DNA of 64,000 nt from positions 1,612,001 to 1,676,000 of the forward strand of contig CBDHCM010000006.1 in NCBI GenBank assembly GCA_965261105.1. The letters are read 5' to 3'. This stretch comes from Aldehydirespirator sp965261105 (GTDB lineage Bacteria > Actinomycetota > Acidimicrobiia > Acidimicrobiales > Aldehydirespiratoraceae). Shown here piece after piece: positions 25,539-33,929 of this stretch. Numbering within the stretch: the stretch's first letter is position 1; every line of letters begins with the position of its first letter. The notes beneath the pieces are model-generated. The model saw only the letters and a list, made by a program, of their open reading frames with translations, did not search any database and was not told the origin of the DNA. The position numbers were made by a program, and so were the translations under genes.

Positions 25539-25915
25539 GTGGTCGACGGCGACCCTTCTCATGTGGGCGCCGGCCTGGGATTACTCATCTTGTTGAAGCG
25601 GCAGTTGGCGCCGGGCCCGGCCTCAGTACTCGGTGATTGCGTCAGCTCGCTCCACCTGGGTGGTTGGGTTCATCTCACTGGGAATCATGCGTGTTCGATG
25701 CTGGCTTGCCCGAGACTCACCCGGATGCCTGTGGGGCGGGAAACTCGGCTGTGGTCGTTGTACTGCGCGATAGCGGCGCCCGGTTCGTCGGTTACTTCGT
25801 TGAGATCTCCAGAACCCAGCCGCGTGATGGCACGGAACGCTCCCATAACGGCTATGCCACGGTTCGGTGCCTTTACGCCATAGATACCATACCGTGCCAT
25901 CAGCGAGGTGATGAT
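25539..25915. other. Non-coding stretch upstream of hipB
   Basis: I see no gene here. A segment near 25733-25775 (CTGTGGGGCGGGAAACTCGG) resembles one at 32441-32480 next to the IS30 remnant. Sequence rich in ATAC/GCCA words just upstream of hipB (25850-25905, CATAGATACCATACCGTGCC) could hold its promoter and operator, but no perfect palindrome was identified. Confidence 0.5.
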
Positions 25916-26152
25916 ATGGGCTCGAACTTCTACAGGCCGGTGTCCACTATGGGACAGCTCGGGATGGAGATGCGGCGGCTGCGACTCGCAGCGGGCCTGA
26001 CCCAGGCCGGGCTCGCTCAGAGCGCCGGCGTGTCGCGGCGCTGGCTGGGCCAGCTCGAGCGGGGCCATCCCCGAGCTGAGGCGGACAAGCTGATGCGAGT
26101 GGTACGAGCGCTAGGCCTGTCGGTACGGCTCGAGCCTGCTCTGGTGTCATGA
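25916..26152 (+). CDS. hipB: HipB-like antitoxin, XRE-family DNA-binding protein
   Basis: The 78-residue product has a Cro/CI helix-turn-helix: MEMRRLRLAAGLTQAGLAQS and AGVSRRWLGQLERGHPRAEA. It would repress its own operon and neutralise the HipA kinase. ATG 25916 is preceded by GAGGTGATGAT, a good ribosome site. The stop overlaps the ATG of hipA (ATGA), typical for toxin-antitoxin pairs. The partner kinase is C-terminally altered by an IS3 insertion. Confidence 0.88.
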   Translation: MGSNFYRPVSTMGQLGMEMRRLRLAAGLTQAGLAQSAGVSRRWLGQLERGHPRAEADKLMRVVRALGLSVRLEPALVS

Positions 26153-27552
26153 AGGCCGCTCAGATCGTCGTGTTGATGCACGGTGCCGAGGCAGCGCAGC
26201 TGCGCAGAGACCGCAAGGGCCGCCTCAGCATCGTCTACGACCAGCTGTACGCGTCCGATCCCGCCGCGGTGCCGCTGTCTTTGTCGCTGCCGTTCCAGCC
26301 GGGACCGCACAGCCATGAGCGCTCCATGTGCTGGCTCGCCTCGCTGTTGCCAGACAGCAGCGAAGTGCTGCGAGAGTGGGGCCGACGCACCGGCGCGTCC
26401 GCCGACGTGTTCGGGCTCCTGGCTACTCCCATCGGCCATGACTGCGCTGGGGCGGTGCAGTTCTGCCCGCCCGAGCGGCTCGACGAGCTCTGCGCCCGCC
26501 CCGGCGGGGTGGAACCTCTCACAGACGACAGGATCGCGTCCCAGGTGGCCGCCATGGCGCTCAACCCGCTGCGGTGGACCGACGACGACATCGAGCCGTA
26601 CTTCAGCCTCGGCGGCGCCCAGAACAAACTGGCGCTGCACCGCCTGCACGACCGATGGGCGAGACCCTGCGGGTCGATGCCAACAACCCACATCCTCAAA
26701 CCCAGCCACAACGCAGCCAAGGCAGTGGCCATCGTCGAGCACCTGTGCCTGGCCGCCGCCAGACGCGTCGACCTTCACGCCGCCGAGACCACAATAGAGA
26801 TACTCGACGACCACCCCGTCGTCATCGTCGAGCGCTACGACCGCCGCCCCGGCCCCTCGAGCTGGGAACGCATCCACCAAGAGGACATGTGCCAAGCCTT
26901 GAACATCCCAGGCAACATGCGCCGAGAACAAGACGGCGGGCCGGGCATGGCCGCCATTGCCGGCATCATCGAGACCCACTCCACAGACCCCGACACCGAC
27001 CTGCGCCGCTTCGCCGACGGGCTGCTTTGGGCGCTTGTCACTATCAACCGCGACGCCCACGCCCGCAACTACAGCCTCACACTCGAGCCCAGCACCGTCA
27101 GACTCGCCCCCCTCTATGACCTCAACTCGACTCTGGCGTACTCCTCCTCAGGCATCGGAGAACGCGAGATGGCAATGCGCTACGGCAGCCGATTCACCGT
27201 CTACAGCTCCAATTCCAACCACAGCCTCATCGACACCGCTGCTCGCCTCAAACTGCCCGCCGGATGGGTGATCGACCGAGCCGAAAGCCTCGCCGCCGCA
27301 GCCGTCGACGCCTTCACAGCCGAGATCGACAACCTGCCGCACGACGCCCACGAACACCTGCGGGCAGAAGAGTTCCTCGACAGCCTGCGCATACGTTGCG
27401 AGTCCGTGTCCAAGACAGCAGCCGCCAACCGTCTCCGGGCGGCGACACCCCGAGACGCCTCCGGTCACAACCCGCCCAAGAACGCGACAGAGTACCTCCT
27501 CGACACCCTCCCCGGTGGGTATCCCCCCGAATCGTGGAGACATCGTCTATGA
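26149..27552 (+). CDS. hipA: HipA-like Ser/Thr kinase toxin, 3-prime end disrupted by IS3
   Basis: The present frame gives 467 residues. It shows the HipA Gly-rich loop FSLGGAQNKLALHRL near residue 152, THILKP with the ATP-binding Lys, VIVERYDR and HQEDMCQALN. The catalytic region is TINRDAHARNYSLTLEP with Asp near 302, and the metal motif is LAPLYDLNST. The usual N-G-D at the catalytic loop reads N-R-D. Such kinases phosphorylate translation factors (GltX in E. coli) and induce dormancy. The last 12 or so codons come from IS DNA; the native tail continues at 28755-28891. Kinase motifs are intact, so activity may survive. Confidence 0.88.
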   Translation: MKAAQIVVLMHGAEAAQLRRDRKGRLSIVYDQLYASDPAAVPLSLSLPFQPGPHSHERSMCWLASLLPDSSEVLREWGRRTGASADVFGLLATPIGHDCAGAVQFCPPERLDELCARPGGVEPLTDDRIASQVAAMALNPLRWTDDDIEPYFSLGGAQNKLALHRLHDRWARPCGSMPTTHILKPSHNAAKAVAIVEHLCLAAARRVDLHAAETTIEILDDHPVVIVERYDRRPGPSSWERIHQEDMCQALNIPGNMRREQDGGPGMAAIAGIIETHSTDPDTDLRRFADGLLWALVTINRDAHARNYSLTLEPSTVRLAPLYDLNSTLAYSSSGIGEREMAMRYGSRFTVYSSNSNHSLIDTAARLKLPAGWVIDRAESLAAAAVDAFTAEIDNLPHDAHEHLRAEEFLDSLRIRCESVSKTAAANRLRAATPRDASGHNPPKNATEYLLDTLPGGYPPESWRHRL

Positions 27553-27561
27553 GGAGGCGCT

Positions 27562-27852
27562 ATGTCACACACACGACGCAAGTTCGACTCGGAGTTCAGG
27601 GCCGGTGCTGTGCGGATCGTCCGGGAGACGCGAAGGCCGGTCGTTGAGATCGCCCGTGATCTCGGGATCGGTGCGGGCACCCTTGGGAACTGGGTCCGCA
27701 AAGACCGCATCGAGCGGGGTGAGGCCGAGGGCCTGAGCTCCGACGACAGAGCTGAGCTCGTCAGGCTGCGCAAGCGCTGTGCCGAGTTGGAGATGGAGCG
27801 TGATGTGCTCAAACGATCAGTGGTCCTTTGGGTCAAGGAGGCAACGCGATGA
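27562..27852 (+). CDS. IS3-family transposase OrfA
   Basis: The 96-residue product begins MSHTRRKFDSEFRAGAVRIV, the HTH_Tnp_1 start of IS3 OrfA proteins. A helix-turn-helix (AGTLGNWVRKDRIERG) follows, then a C-terminal leucine zipper (AELVRLRKRCAELEMERDVL) that mediates dimerisation. It binds the element ends. Its stop overlaps the OrfB ATG by 4 bp. In many IS3 elements a programmed -1 frameshift fuses the two; here start-stop coupling looks possible, and no A-rich slippery run is apparent at the junction. Confidence 0.92.
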   Translation: MSHTRRKFDSEFRAGAVRIVRETRRPVVEIARDLGIGAGTLGNWVRKDRIERGEAEGLSSDDRAELVRLRKRCAELEMERDVLKRSVVLWVKEATR

Positions 27853-28724
27853 GCGTCTCAGCGCACATCGCGGCCCAAAGGACCGACCACGCTGTGCCTC
27901 ACGCGGTGTCGTGCCGGGCCCTGGGGGTGGCGGCGTCGACGTTCTACAAGTGGCGCGACCGGCCCCCGACGCCGGCGAGGCGGCGCAGAGCTGAACTAGA
28001 CGTCGAGGTCAAGGCCTGTTTCGACGCGTCAGACGGCACCTACGGCTCGCCCCGGGTTCGCGCCGCGCTGCGCCGGTCGGGCCGCGAGGTGTCCAAGAAG
28101 ACGGTGGAGTCCTCCATGGCCCGCCAGGGCCTGCAGGGACGCGCGCCCAAGCGGCGCAGGGGCCTGACCCGACCCGACAAGCGCGCCGAGCCGGTTCCGG
28201 ACCTGCTGCGTCGGGACTTCACTGCCGGCGGCGTCGACGAGAAGTGGGTCGGCGACTTCAAACAGGTCGACACCGCCGAGGGGCCGGTGTTCCTCGCCAC
28301 CGTGGAGGACCTGTTCTCCCGGCGGATGCTGGGCTTCGCTCAGTCCGACCGCCACCCCACCGCGCAGCTGGCCACAGACGCGATCAACATGGCCGCCGCG
28401 GTGCGCGGCGGCGGCGTCGCCGGAGTGATTTTCCACACCGACAAGGGCTCTCAATATACCTCCGACGCGTTCGCGGCGGCCTGCGCCAAGCTCGGGATCA
28501 CCCAATCGATGGGACGCGTCGGCTGCGCGCTGGACAACGCCGCCGCCGAGTCATTCTTCTCGACGCTCCAGCACGAGCTGATATCACGCCGCCGCTGGCG
28601 CACCCGCGACCAGGCCCGCCGAGACATCGCCGTCTGGATCGACACCTGGTACAACAGAAAACGGCTCCACTCCACCAACAACATGACCAGCCCAATAGAC
28701 TACGAACTAGCCAACGCAGCCTAA
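27849..28724 (+). CDS. IS3-family transposase OrfB (DDE integrase core)
   Basis: The 291-residue catalytic subunit has an N-terminal HTH_21-like region (HAVSCRALGVAASTFYKWRD and YGSPRVRAALRRSGREVSKK). The rve integrase fold follows, with the DDE triad in VGDFKQVDTAEGP (Asp), FHTDKGSQYTSDAF (Asp) and DNAAAESFFSTLQHE (Glu). It ends with the usual YNRKRLHSTNNMTSPIDYEL tail. All three acids are present, so the element may still transpose. Start is ATG 27849. Confidence 0.94.
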   Translation: MSVSAHIAAQRTDHAVPHAVSCRALGVAASTFYKWRDRPPTPARRRRAELDVEVKACFDASDGTYGSPRVRAALRRSGREVSKKTVESSMARQGLQGRAPKRRRGLTRPDKRAEPVPDLLRRDFTAGGVDEKWVGDFKQVDTAEGPVFLATVEDLFSRRMLGFAQSDRHPTAQLATDAINMAAAVRGGGVAGVIFHTDKGSQYTSDAFAAACAKLGITQSMGRVGCALDNAAAESFFSTLQHELISRRRWRTRDQARRDIAVWIDTWYNRKRLHSTNNMTSPIDYELANAA

Positions 28725-28754
28725 CCAACCCTCCACGATTCGGGGGGAAGCTCA

Positions 28755-28891
28755 CCGGCGCGTCACAACAGCGGCAGAGCCTCCCCGAACAGGCCGAACT
28801 CCCCGACGCAGAGGACACAGCGGTCTGCTCCGGGACAGTCGAAACACCTCACAGCACCCAAAGAGACCTTGGTCACGGCCTCTTGCTCTAA
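28755..28891 (+). pseudogene. hipA: Detached 3-prime end of hipA
   Basis: Downstream of the IS3 right end, the hipA frame resumes as GASQQRQSLPEQAELPDAED and ends DLGHGLLL before TAA at 28889-28891. Joining 26149-27515 to 28759-28891 gives 1,500 bp with no stop, an original 499-residue protein. This fragment has no start of its own. Confidence 0.85.
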
Positions 28892-28926
28892 CCGTGGAGC
28901 ACCGAAGTGCCAACCGTTGATCAACC

Positions 28927-29036
28927 CATGGTGAGTTGCTACACAGTTACGTTTAGCGAGGTCATCGAGGGTGTTCTAGCGCCGATTTTGGGACATTCCC
29001 CAAATCGCGAGACCCGATTCCCCAGAATTGAAGGGC
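28927..29036 (+). repeat. 110-bp direct repeat, copy B
   Basis: This copy is about 85 percent identical to 25429-25538 and lies in the same orientation, 35 bp after the end of ancestral hipA. It contains CATTCCCCAAATCG and CGATTCCCCAGAATTG. Both copies start with CCATGGTGAG, which may mark an element or recombination boundary. Confidence 0.9.
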
Positions 29037-29660
29037 ACCGCCATCAGTGACCTTCCGCCATACAAGGCTGACCTCGGGTTTCACCTCGTTGGCGTGATGG
29101 GCGGCTGTGGCCCAGGCTCGGTGCTCGCCAAGATCTTGAGGGGCCGCTCCAGGGCGGATTCGGGGGACCTGAGTAATCGAGTGACAGCTGGCGAAGGTCT
29201 GCTCGAATGAGGCGGCAGTTGCGAATGCGTCTAGCAATGTCGGGCCCTGGCGGGAAGGGTCGGTGACCTCCACCGGTGGATGCGACAGATCGGCCATGAT
29301 GGCCGATTGTCCAAGTCAGCATCCGAGCTGGTGGAACTCTCTCAGAATCCTCAACGCTGCCTCAGGGTCGGCTATAGCCACGGTCGGTCTCCACGGTCGG
29401 TCTCCACGGTCGGTCTGGGTGTCAGGCGGGCGGCTCACGTCGGGTCAATCTATCGACGGGACACGACACGGAGGCCGCCACGCCTCCAGCCCAACAATTT
29501 CAAAACCCCGGCCCACAGCCCGCACCCCCAGGTGCCAGCTAACACTGACCGACAGCCCTTCAACCGCCGCCCCGCAGCCCCCCACCAGCAGCACCCCAAG
29601 AAGGGCGACAGATGAACGGCCCCGCACCCATCAACCGGCGCAACAGCACATCCGAAGGCG
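29037..29660. other. Accessory stretch with no convincing gene
   Basis: No frame here looks like a real protein. A 111-codon minus-strand frame covers 28962-29297 but runs through repeat copy B. Three exact 13-bp units CCACGGTCGGTCT lie at 29378-29416. The stretch 29490-29640 is Cys/Pro-rich in every frame and resembles the region at 30530-30700, so it may be decayed mobile DNA. Confidence 0.45.
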
Positions 29661-29795
29661 TCACCTTCGACTGACGGCCTCCGGTTCGTCGTCGGGCACG
29701 GTCGCCACCAGCGCCCGACCAGCCTTCTCCCACGTCTCCTCATCGACGAGCGGCTCGTCGAGCGGCAGACCTGCGAACGGCTCAGGATCAGGCAT
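29661..29795 (-). CDS. Small ORF, possible antitoxin-like protein
   Basis: The 44-residue frame begins MPDPEPFAGLPLDEPLVDEE and ends DDEPEAVSRR; it is acidic and helical in the middle (TWEKAGRALVATV). Its ATG overlaps the end of the upstream small frame by 8 bp, an arrangement typical of toxin-antitoxin or small regulatory pairs. I do not recognise a family. Codon use is consistent with coding, but the length makes this tentative. Confidence 0.35.
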   Translation of the reverse strand: MPDPEPFAGLPLDEPLVDEETWEKAGRALVATVPDDEPEAVSRR

Positions 29796-30081
29796 CGTCA
29801 GGAACCCCGAGATGGGCTCTGATGGCCTTCAGGTCGGCATCCACTGCATCAAGGCGCTCGTCCATACGCTCAATGAGCCGGTCCTCCATCTCCATGAGAT
29901 CGGCCTTGGTGGTGTACCCGACCCGCGGCCCCGCGAGGCCGAAGGCCTTGGAGATCCTCCATCTCCATGAGATCGGCTCTGATGGTGTGCCCGGCGATGT
30001 CAACAGCCGCGTTCCCTGTGGGTTCCGCGGGCCGTCGTGCTCCGCGGGTGCGTGGTCGTTGCCATCAGGCCTCCCCGCCAT
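29788..30081 (-). CDS. Small coiled-coil ORF with internal duplication
   Basis: The 97-residue frame ends in a convincing amphipathic helix, TTKADLMEMEDRLIERMDER then LDAVDADLKAIRAHL. The segment encoding TKADLMEMED is nearly repeated 64 bp upstream in another frame (29887-29923 versus 29951-29987), so the 5-prime half has a duplication that probably broke the original start. The true gene may be only the last 40 residues or so. No function is assigned. Confidence 0.35.
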   Translation of the reverse strand: MAGRPDGNDHAPAEHDGPRNPQGTRLLTSPGTPSEPISWRWRISKAFGLAGPRVGYTTKADLMEMEDRLIERMDERLDAVDADLKAIRAHLGVPDDA

Positions 30082-30132
30082 TCCGTCCGTACAGCCAAAC
30101 TAGCACCGGCGCAACCCGAGTAGCGGTCGCCA

Positions 30133-30490
30133 TCATGCGGTGACGAGTTCGCGCCATGGGAGCCGTCGCCCGTTCATGGCCGCCGCGGCGTCGGCCATGC
30201 GGTTCAGGACGTGTCGGCTGCGCTGGTTGTAGCGGAACCTGTGCTCATCGACGTAGCGGTAGAGGTGGTCGTCTGACCAGTAGTGGTAGGTGCCGATGTA
30301 GGTGCGCTTGAGCCCTAACCAGAAGTTCTCGACGCCGTTGGTGTGGATACCGTCTCGGACGTATTCGCCGACGGAGTGGATGACCTTGTGATGGGTGAAG
30401 CCCATCGCTGCGAGGGTGTCGTAGATGTTGGAGCCGTCGGTGTGGATGGTGGCTCCCGTGCTGAGGCCGTGGCAGTCAACATCGCGGAGA
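30133..30490 (-). pseudogene. IS1595 (ISXO2-like) transposase, C-terminal fragment
   Basis: The frame reads STGATIHTDGSNIYDTLAAM, then HTNGVENFWLGLKRTYIGTY and HLYRYVDEHRFRYNQRS. These are the second Asp and the N/E region of the DDE nuclease in IS1595-family transposases (compare HTNTIEGVWSLFKRS in the intact copy at 54306). The zinc ribbon and first Asp are missing; sequence similarity ends at about 30490, where unrelated DNA begins. It is a truncated relic. Confidence 0.85.
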
Positions 30491-30759
30491 ACCTACCTAG
30501 GGGGTACGACACGGTGAAGCATCCTCGGCCGCTACCCGCCCCTCGTCGGCCTCCAACAGCCCCAGAACCCAAAACCCCGGCCCACCACCCGCGCCTCCGG
30601 CGCAAGCGAACACTGACCGCCTGCCCCTTACCCGTAGCCGCCTACTCGCAGCCCCCAACCCCGACGAAGGCTGCACGCTCCCAGCACCCAGCCCACCAGC
30701 ACCGGACCAGAAACCCGAAGCCGGGACAGAGAACAACGCCAACAACCCGACGCGCATGA
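30491..30759. other. Accessory stretch without a recognisable gene
   Basis: The DNA is Cys- and Pro-codon-rich with no good frame, and resembles 29490-29640 in composition. It lies between the truncated IS1595 fragment and the left end of the IS1380 element. Nothing functional is visible. Confidence 0.45.
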
Positions 30760-32409
30760 CTTAGCCTGAATCCACCGACGGGCTTGTGGGATCGACGGTT
30801 TGGGTCTGGGTGGCCGCCGGGCTGGTGTGTTTGGGCGGGCCGGTGGGTGTCGGGGCGCGTTGAGCCGGGGTTGGGGTGCTGTGGCGGGTTGGTGGCGTTT
30901 GGGGTTGGGCTGCGCTGCGCCGGGCGCTGCGCGCCGCTCAGATGAGTTGGGGCAGGTTGCGGATGTGTCCCAGGGCGGTGGTGAAGGTGTGCTGCCAGGG
31001 CCAGTTGAGCGGGAGGCGCAGTCTGTGGCGTCCGCTGTGGTTGACGAGGCGGCCCGCCACGGTGAGGAGCCGGTTGCGGATGGTGGCCGCGACGGTGAGC
31101 TGCGCTGTGGGGTGGGCGCGGCCGAGGCGGGCGGTCCAGCGGGTGAGGTTGTGCGCGAGGACGCTGCAGGCGAGCCAGGCGCCGTTGGCGAAGAACCGTC
31201 CCGAGGGGCAGCGGCTGAGCCCGGAGCCTTCTTTGAGGTCTCTGATGGCGAGTTCGACGGTGGCGTGGTTTCGGTGGTAGGCGTCGGCTGCTTTGGTGTC
31301 GAGGTCGTCTCTGTCGGTGACGAAGCTGTGGTAGCGCCAGTCGGGCCACAGCTCGCCCTGCGCGCCGAGCATGCGGCTGCGCCGCGTGATGAGCCGCAGC
31401 TTGGCCGCCTTGGCGTCGGGTCCGCGCAGTTTGTCGCCGCGGCGGCCTGCTTCGATGGTGGTCTCAGCGACCTGGGCCTCGCCGCCGCGGGTGTACGCGA
31501 TCGCCTTCCAGGCACCCTCGCCGATGGCCTCGTTGGCCGCTTTGACCTTAGCGTTCTGTGGGATCGTGATCGAGTAGGACGCGCCGTGGGCGCCGATGGC
31601 CGCGATCATGTCATAGGAGAAGAACCCCGAGTCGGCGCGCACCGTCACGCTCGCGTCCGCCGCCAGGCGCCGCACCCGCGCCAGGGTCTCGCGAGCGAAG
31701 CGCTCGTTGCCGCGCTGAGACGACCCCGACCGCATCCGCGAATGCAGCACCTCGCCGGTGTCTGCTCGCACCGCCACCAGCGGGTGATAGCCCAACACCT
31801 TGGTGTGGCCATAGGCGGCGCCCTGCTTGGCCTTTCCGCACACCTCACACACCGTGGAGTCCAGATCCAGCGTCATCTCCGCGACGTCGGGCGCGGCGCC
31901 CACAGACCACGCCCGCGCCAGCGCATGCTCGGCCGCTTTGTCGAGCTGGCGCACATGCCCGAACGTGAACGACCTCAAGAACGTCCCCTCCGTCGACGGG
32001 GCCATCACATCAAAGGGCAGCACCGCGCCCGACGCGCCCGACCGCAGCCGCTGCACGTCGTCGATGCAGCGGCCCCCCACCAGCGCCGACGACACCAGCG
32101 TCAACACCTTGCGACCCGCGCCCGCGCCCGCCGAGCCGCCCAGACGCACCGTGTCGTCGATCAACGCCTCCAAACCCAACCGATCCATCACCGTGCCCGC
32201 CAGCAACAACCCCGCATCGGCCACCAAAGACCCATCATCGAACACCGCCTCCAACCCGTCGATCCCACCTGCTACCCTGCTCACAGGAAGTGCCTCCTCA
32301 CATGGCCAGAATGCTTGGTTAACTCAACGGCATTCTCCCATGTCAGGAGGCCTTTCTGGTGGACGCGCCACACCCAAGAACCTCACCGCGCCGGTGGATC
32401 CAGGCTAAG
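30760..32409 (-). mobile_element. IS1380-family insertion sequence
   Basis: About 1,650 bp are bounded by inverted repeats: left CTTAGCCTGAATCCACCG at 30760-30777, and right CGGTGGATCCAGGCTAAG at 32392-32409, differing at one base. The single transposase gene is intact. The length fits the family. A target duplication was not clear. It separates the IS1595 fragment from the IS30 fragment, so three elements are stacked here. Confidence 0.85.
30938..32284 (-). CDS. IS1380-family transposase
   Basis: The 448-residue DDE transposase contains MTLDLDSTVCEVCGKAKQGA (first Asp), HTKVLGYHPLVAVRADTGEV, VTVRADSGFFSYDMIAAI (second Asp) and NHATVELAIRDLKEGSGLSR (catalytic Glu), followed by the conserved FFANGAWLACSVLAHNLTRW. 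These are the characteristic blocks of IS1380 enzymes. The GTG at 32284 is the start used here. No frameshift is seen, so it may be active. Confidence 0.94.
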   Translation of the reverse strand: MSRVAGGIDGLEAVFDDGSLVADAGLLLAGTVMDRLGLEALIDDTVRLGGSAGAGAGRKVLTLVSSALVGGRCIDDVQRLRSGASGAVLPFDVMAPSTEGTFLRSFTFGHVRQLDKAAEHALARAWSVGAAPDVAEMTLDLDSTVCEVCGKAKQGAAYGHTKVLGYHPLVAVRADTGEVLHSRMRSGSSQRGNERFARETLARVRRLAADASVTVRADSGFFSYDMIAAIGAHGASYSITIPQNAKVKAANEAIGEGAWKAIAYTRGGEAQVAETTIEAGRRGDKLRGPDAKAAKLRLITRRSRMLGAQGELWPDWRYHSFVTDRDDLDTKAADAYHRNHATVELAIRDLKEGSGLSRCPSGRFFANGAWLACSVLAHNLTRWTARLGRAHPTAQLTVAATIRNRLLTVAGRLVNHSGRHRLRLPLNWPWQHTFTTALGHIRNLPQLI

Positions 32410-32519
32410 GCGCCGGTGCGAGCGCGGCGCAAATCAAGACCTGTGGGTGCCGGAAACTCTGCCGTGGTCGTTGACCTGCCGGCCCAACGCGAAAGCCCAG
32501 CCCGCTGGGCGATTTCAAG

Positions 32520-32968
32520 CCCATAGCCAAGCGCCCGGCCAGCGTCGAGGACCGCCGCGAGGCCGGGCACTGGGAAGGCGACTTGATCATCGGCAAGAGC
32601 AACCGCTCCGCAGTCGCGACCCTCGTGGTGCGCACCAGCCGCCAGGCCCTCACGGTCGCGCTGCCGGGCGGCTACGACGCCGGAAGCACCGCCGCCGCGG
32701 TCACCGCCGCGCTGGCCCGCCAGCCCCGCCACCTGGTGCGCACCCTCACCTGGGACCAGGGCCGCGAGATGGCCCGCTGGGCCGTCATCGAGGACGCCCT
32801 CGGCATCGACGGCATGCTGAGACGCTGGCTGCCAAAGGCACAGACCTCAACATCGGCGCAGCACGTCTCGCTGTCATCGAGGACCGCCTCAACACCATGC
32901 CCCGCAAACTCCACGACTGGGACTCAGCCCACAGCGTCTACACTGCCCTCTGTCGCAACCACCGGTAG
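32520..32968 (+). pseudogene. IS30-family transposase remnant
   Basis: The frame reads KRPASVEDRREAGHWEGDLI then IGKSNRSAVATLVVRTSRQA, and HLVRTLTWDQGREMAR. These are the WEGDLI and TWDQG-EMA motifs of IS30. The expected PHSPWQRGTNEN stretch is deleted, and the frame then shifts so that LAAKGTDLNIG and LNTMPRKLHDW continue in another frame to TAG 32968. The 5-prime part is also missing. It is non-functional. Confidence 0.85.
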
Positions 32969-33047
32969 AGCTTGCCGTCTGTATTTGCCTGTGATTCCGA
33001 GACCGCTGGCGAAGCGCTGGTTTGCTGGTTGAGACGCATGGTGGAGG

Positions 33048-33929
33048 TCAAGCCTTGCGTGTGAGCCCTGTTTCGCGTGCGATTTGTGCGACGTAGCCGG
33101 GCTTGGTGCCCAAGATTTTGGCGATTTGCGCGTAGGACGCCTTGGGCCTGGCTTTGAGCTGTTGCACGATCTGTGGCTTGATCTTGGGTTTGGCGGCCGG
33201 TACTCCGCCTCCGCGGCGCGGTGATGGTTGCGTCTGAGGCGCGGTGATGCCCAGCCTGGTGTTCAGGAGGTGAGAACGCAGCTGCGGGACGCGTTGCGCG
33301 AGGTAATCGAGAGTCTCTTGCCTGCGATGGCCGAACGCTCTGTCGGTGGAAAGCTGCCCGGGTTTCTCCAACAGGTCGATGATGCGGTCCAGAGTTTGGC
33401 TGCGCAAGGTGGTGCCGTAGCGCTGCATGTGCAGCGCCAGCCCGTCCTCGATGCGCAGACGGCCCGAGGCGTCTATGGCGGCGATGTCGATGTAGTCGCG
33501 GAGTTTCGGCCGGTACATGATGATGTCGAGTTTGGTGGCGAGCAGGTCCGGCAGGGACGCCACTGCCAGACCGTCAACGATCATCGGTTTGTGGAGTTGC
33601 TTGACATGGCCGGGGTTGTCTCCGCGGTATGGCGCCATGAACACGTCGACCGCGACGCCGTCAATGACTGCGTTCATCTGGTCTTTGGCGGCGGTGTTGG
33701 CCACGGCCGTTGCAGCCGTGGAGCTGAGCTTGCTGTAGAGATGCTCGCCTGAGAACGACTTGTAAGTCATGTAGTCGAGGTCATAGGAGGGCCGGTGGCG
33801 CAAGTACATCGCCAGCGCTGTCCCGCCGACCAGCGCGCCGCGGATGTTCTTGACGGCTTTGGCAAGCAAGGGCCAGACCGCCCGAGCGTCGGGGCCGACC
33901 ACGTCGGTGTAGGCGTCTAGGTCAGCCAC
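33048..33929 (-). CDS. AbiEii/AbiGii-family nucleotidyltransferase (toxin)
   Basis: The 293-residue product has the AbiEii core: GALVGGTALAMYLRHRPSYD then DLDYM (GG and DxD-like metal motif), DVFMAPY (third acid) and LPDLLATKLDIIMYRPKLRD, with YIDIAAID. This family transfers nucleotides to tRNA or GTP and acts as the toxin of AbiE phage-defence systems. A C-terminal extension (about 240-293) holds a helix-turn-helix-like segment, ASYAQIAKILGTKPGYVAQI, not usual in AbiEii. The start overlaps the stop of the upstream zinc-ribbon gene by 8 bp, so they form an operon. GTG 33929 starts it. Confidence 0.88.
   Translation of the reverse strand: MADLDAYTDVVGPDARAVWPLLAKAVKNIRGALVGGTALAMYLRHRPSYDLDYMTYKSFSGEHLYSKLSSTAATAVANTAAKDQMNAVIDGVAVDVFMAPYRGDNPGHVKQLHKPMIVDGLAVASLPDLLATKLDIIMYRPKLRDYIDIAAIDASGRLRIEDGLALHMQRYGTTLRSQTLDRIIDLLEKPGQLSTDRAFGHRRQETLDYLAQRVPQLRSHLLNTRLGITAPQTQPSPRRGGGVPAAKPKIKPQIVQQLKARPKASYAQIAKILGTKPGYVAQIARETGLTRKA

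Larger units (their letters stand above)
27516..28754 (+). mobile_element. IS3-family insertion sequence, complete, inserted in hipA
   Basis: The element spans about 1,239 bp with imperfect inverted repeats: left TGGGTATCCCCCCGAATCGT, and right (reverse complement) TGAGCTTCCCCCCGAATCGT. CCGG flanks both ends (27512-27515 and 28755-28758), consistent with a 4-bp target duplication. It encodes OrfA and OrfB, both apparently intact. Removing the element and one CCGG restores an in-frame hipA of 500 codons including the stop, which confirms the boundaries. Confidence 0.9.

Noticed and set aside
28962..29297. 111-codon minus-strand frame
   Set aside because: It runs through repeat copy B and has no protein-like motif; the same frame is not conserved beside copy A.
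30800..32968. 722-codon plus-strand frame
   Set aside because: It is antisense to the IS1380 transposase and only its last 60 codons match the IS30 remnant.
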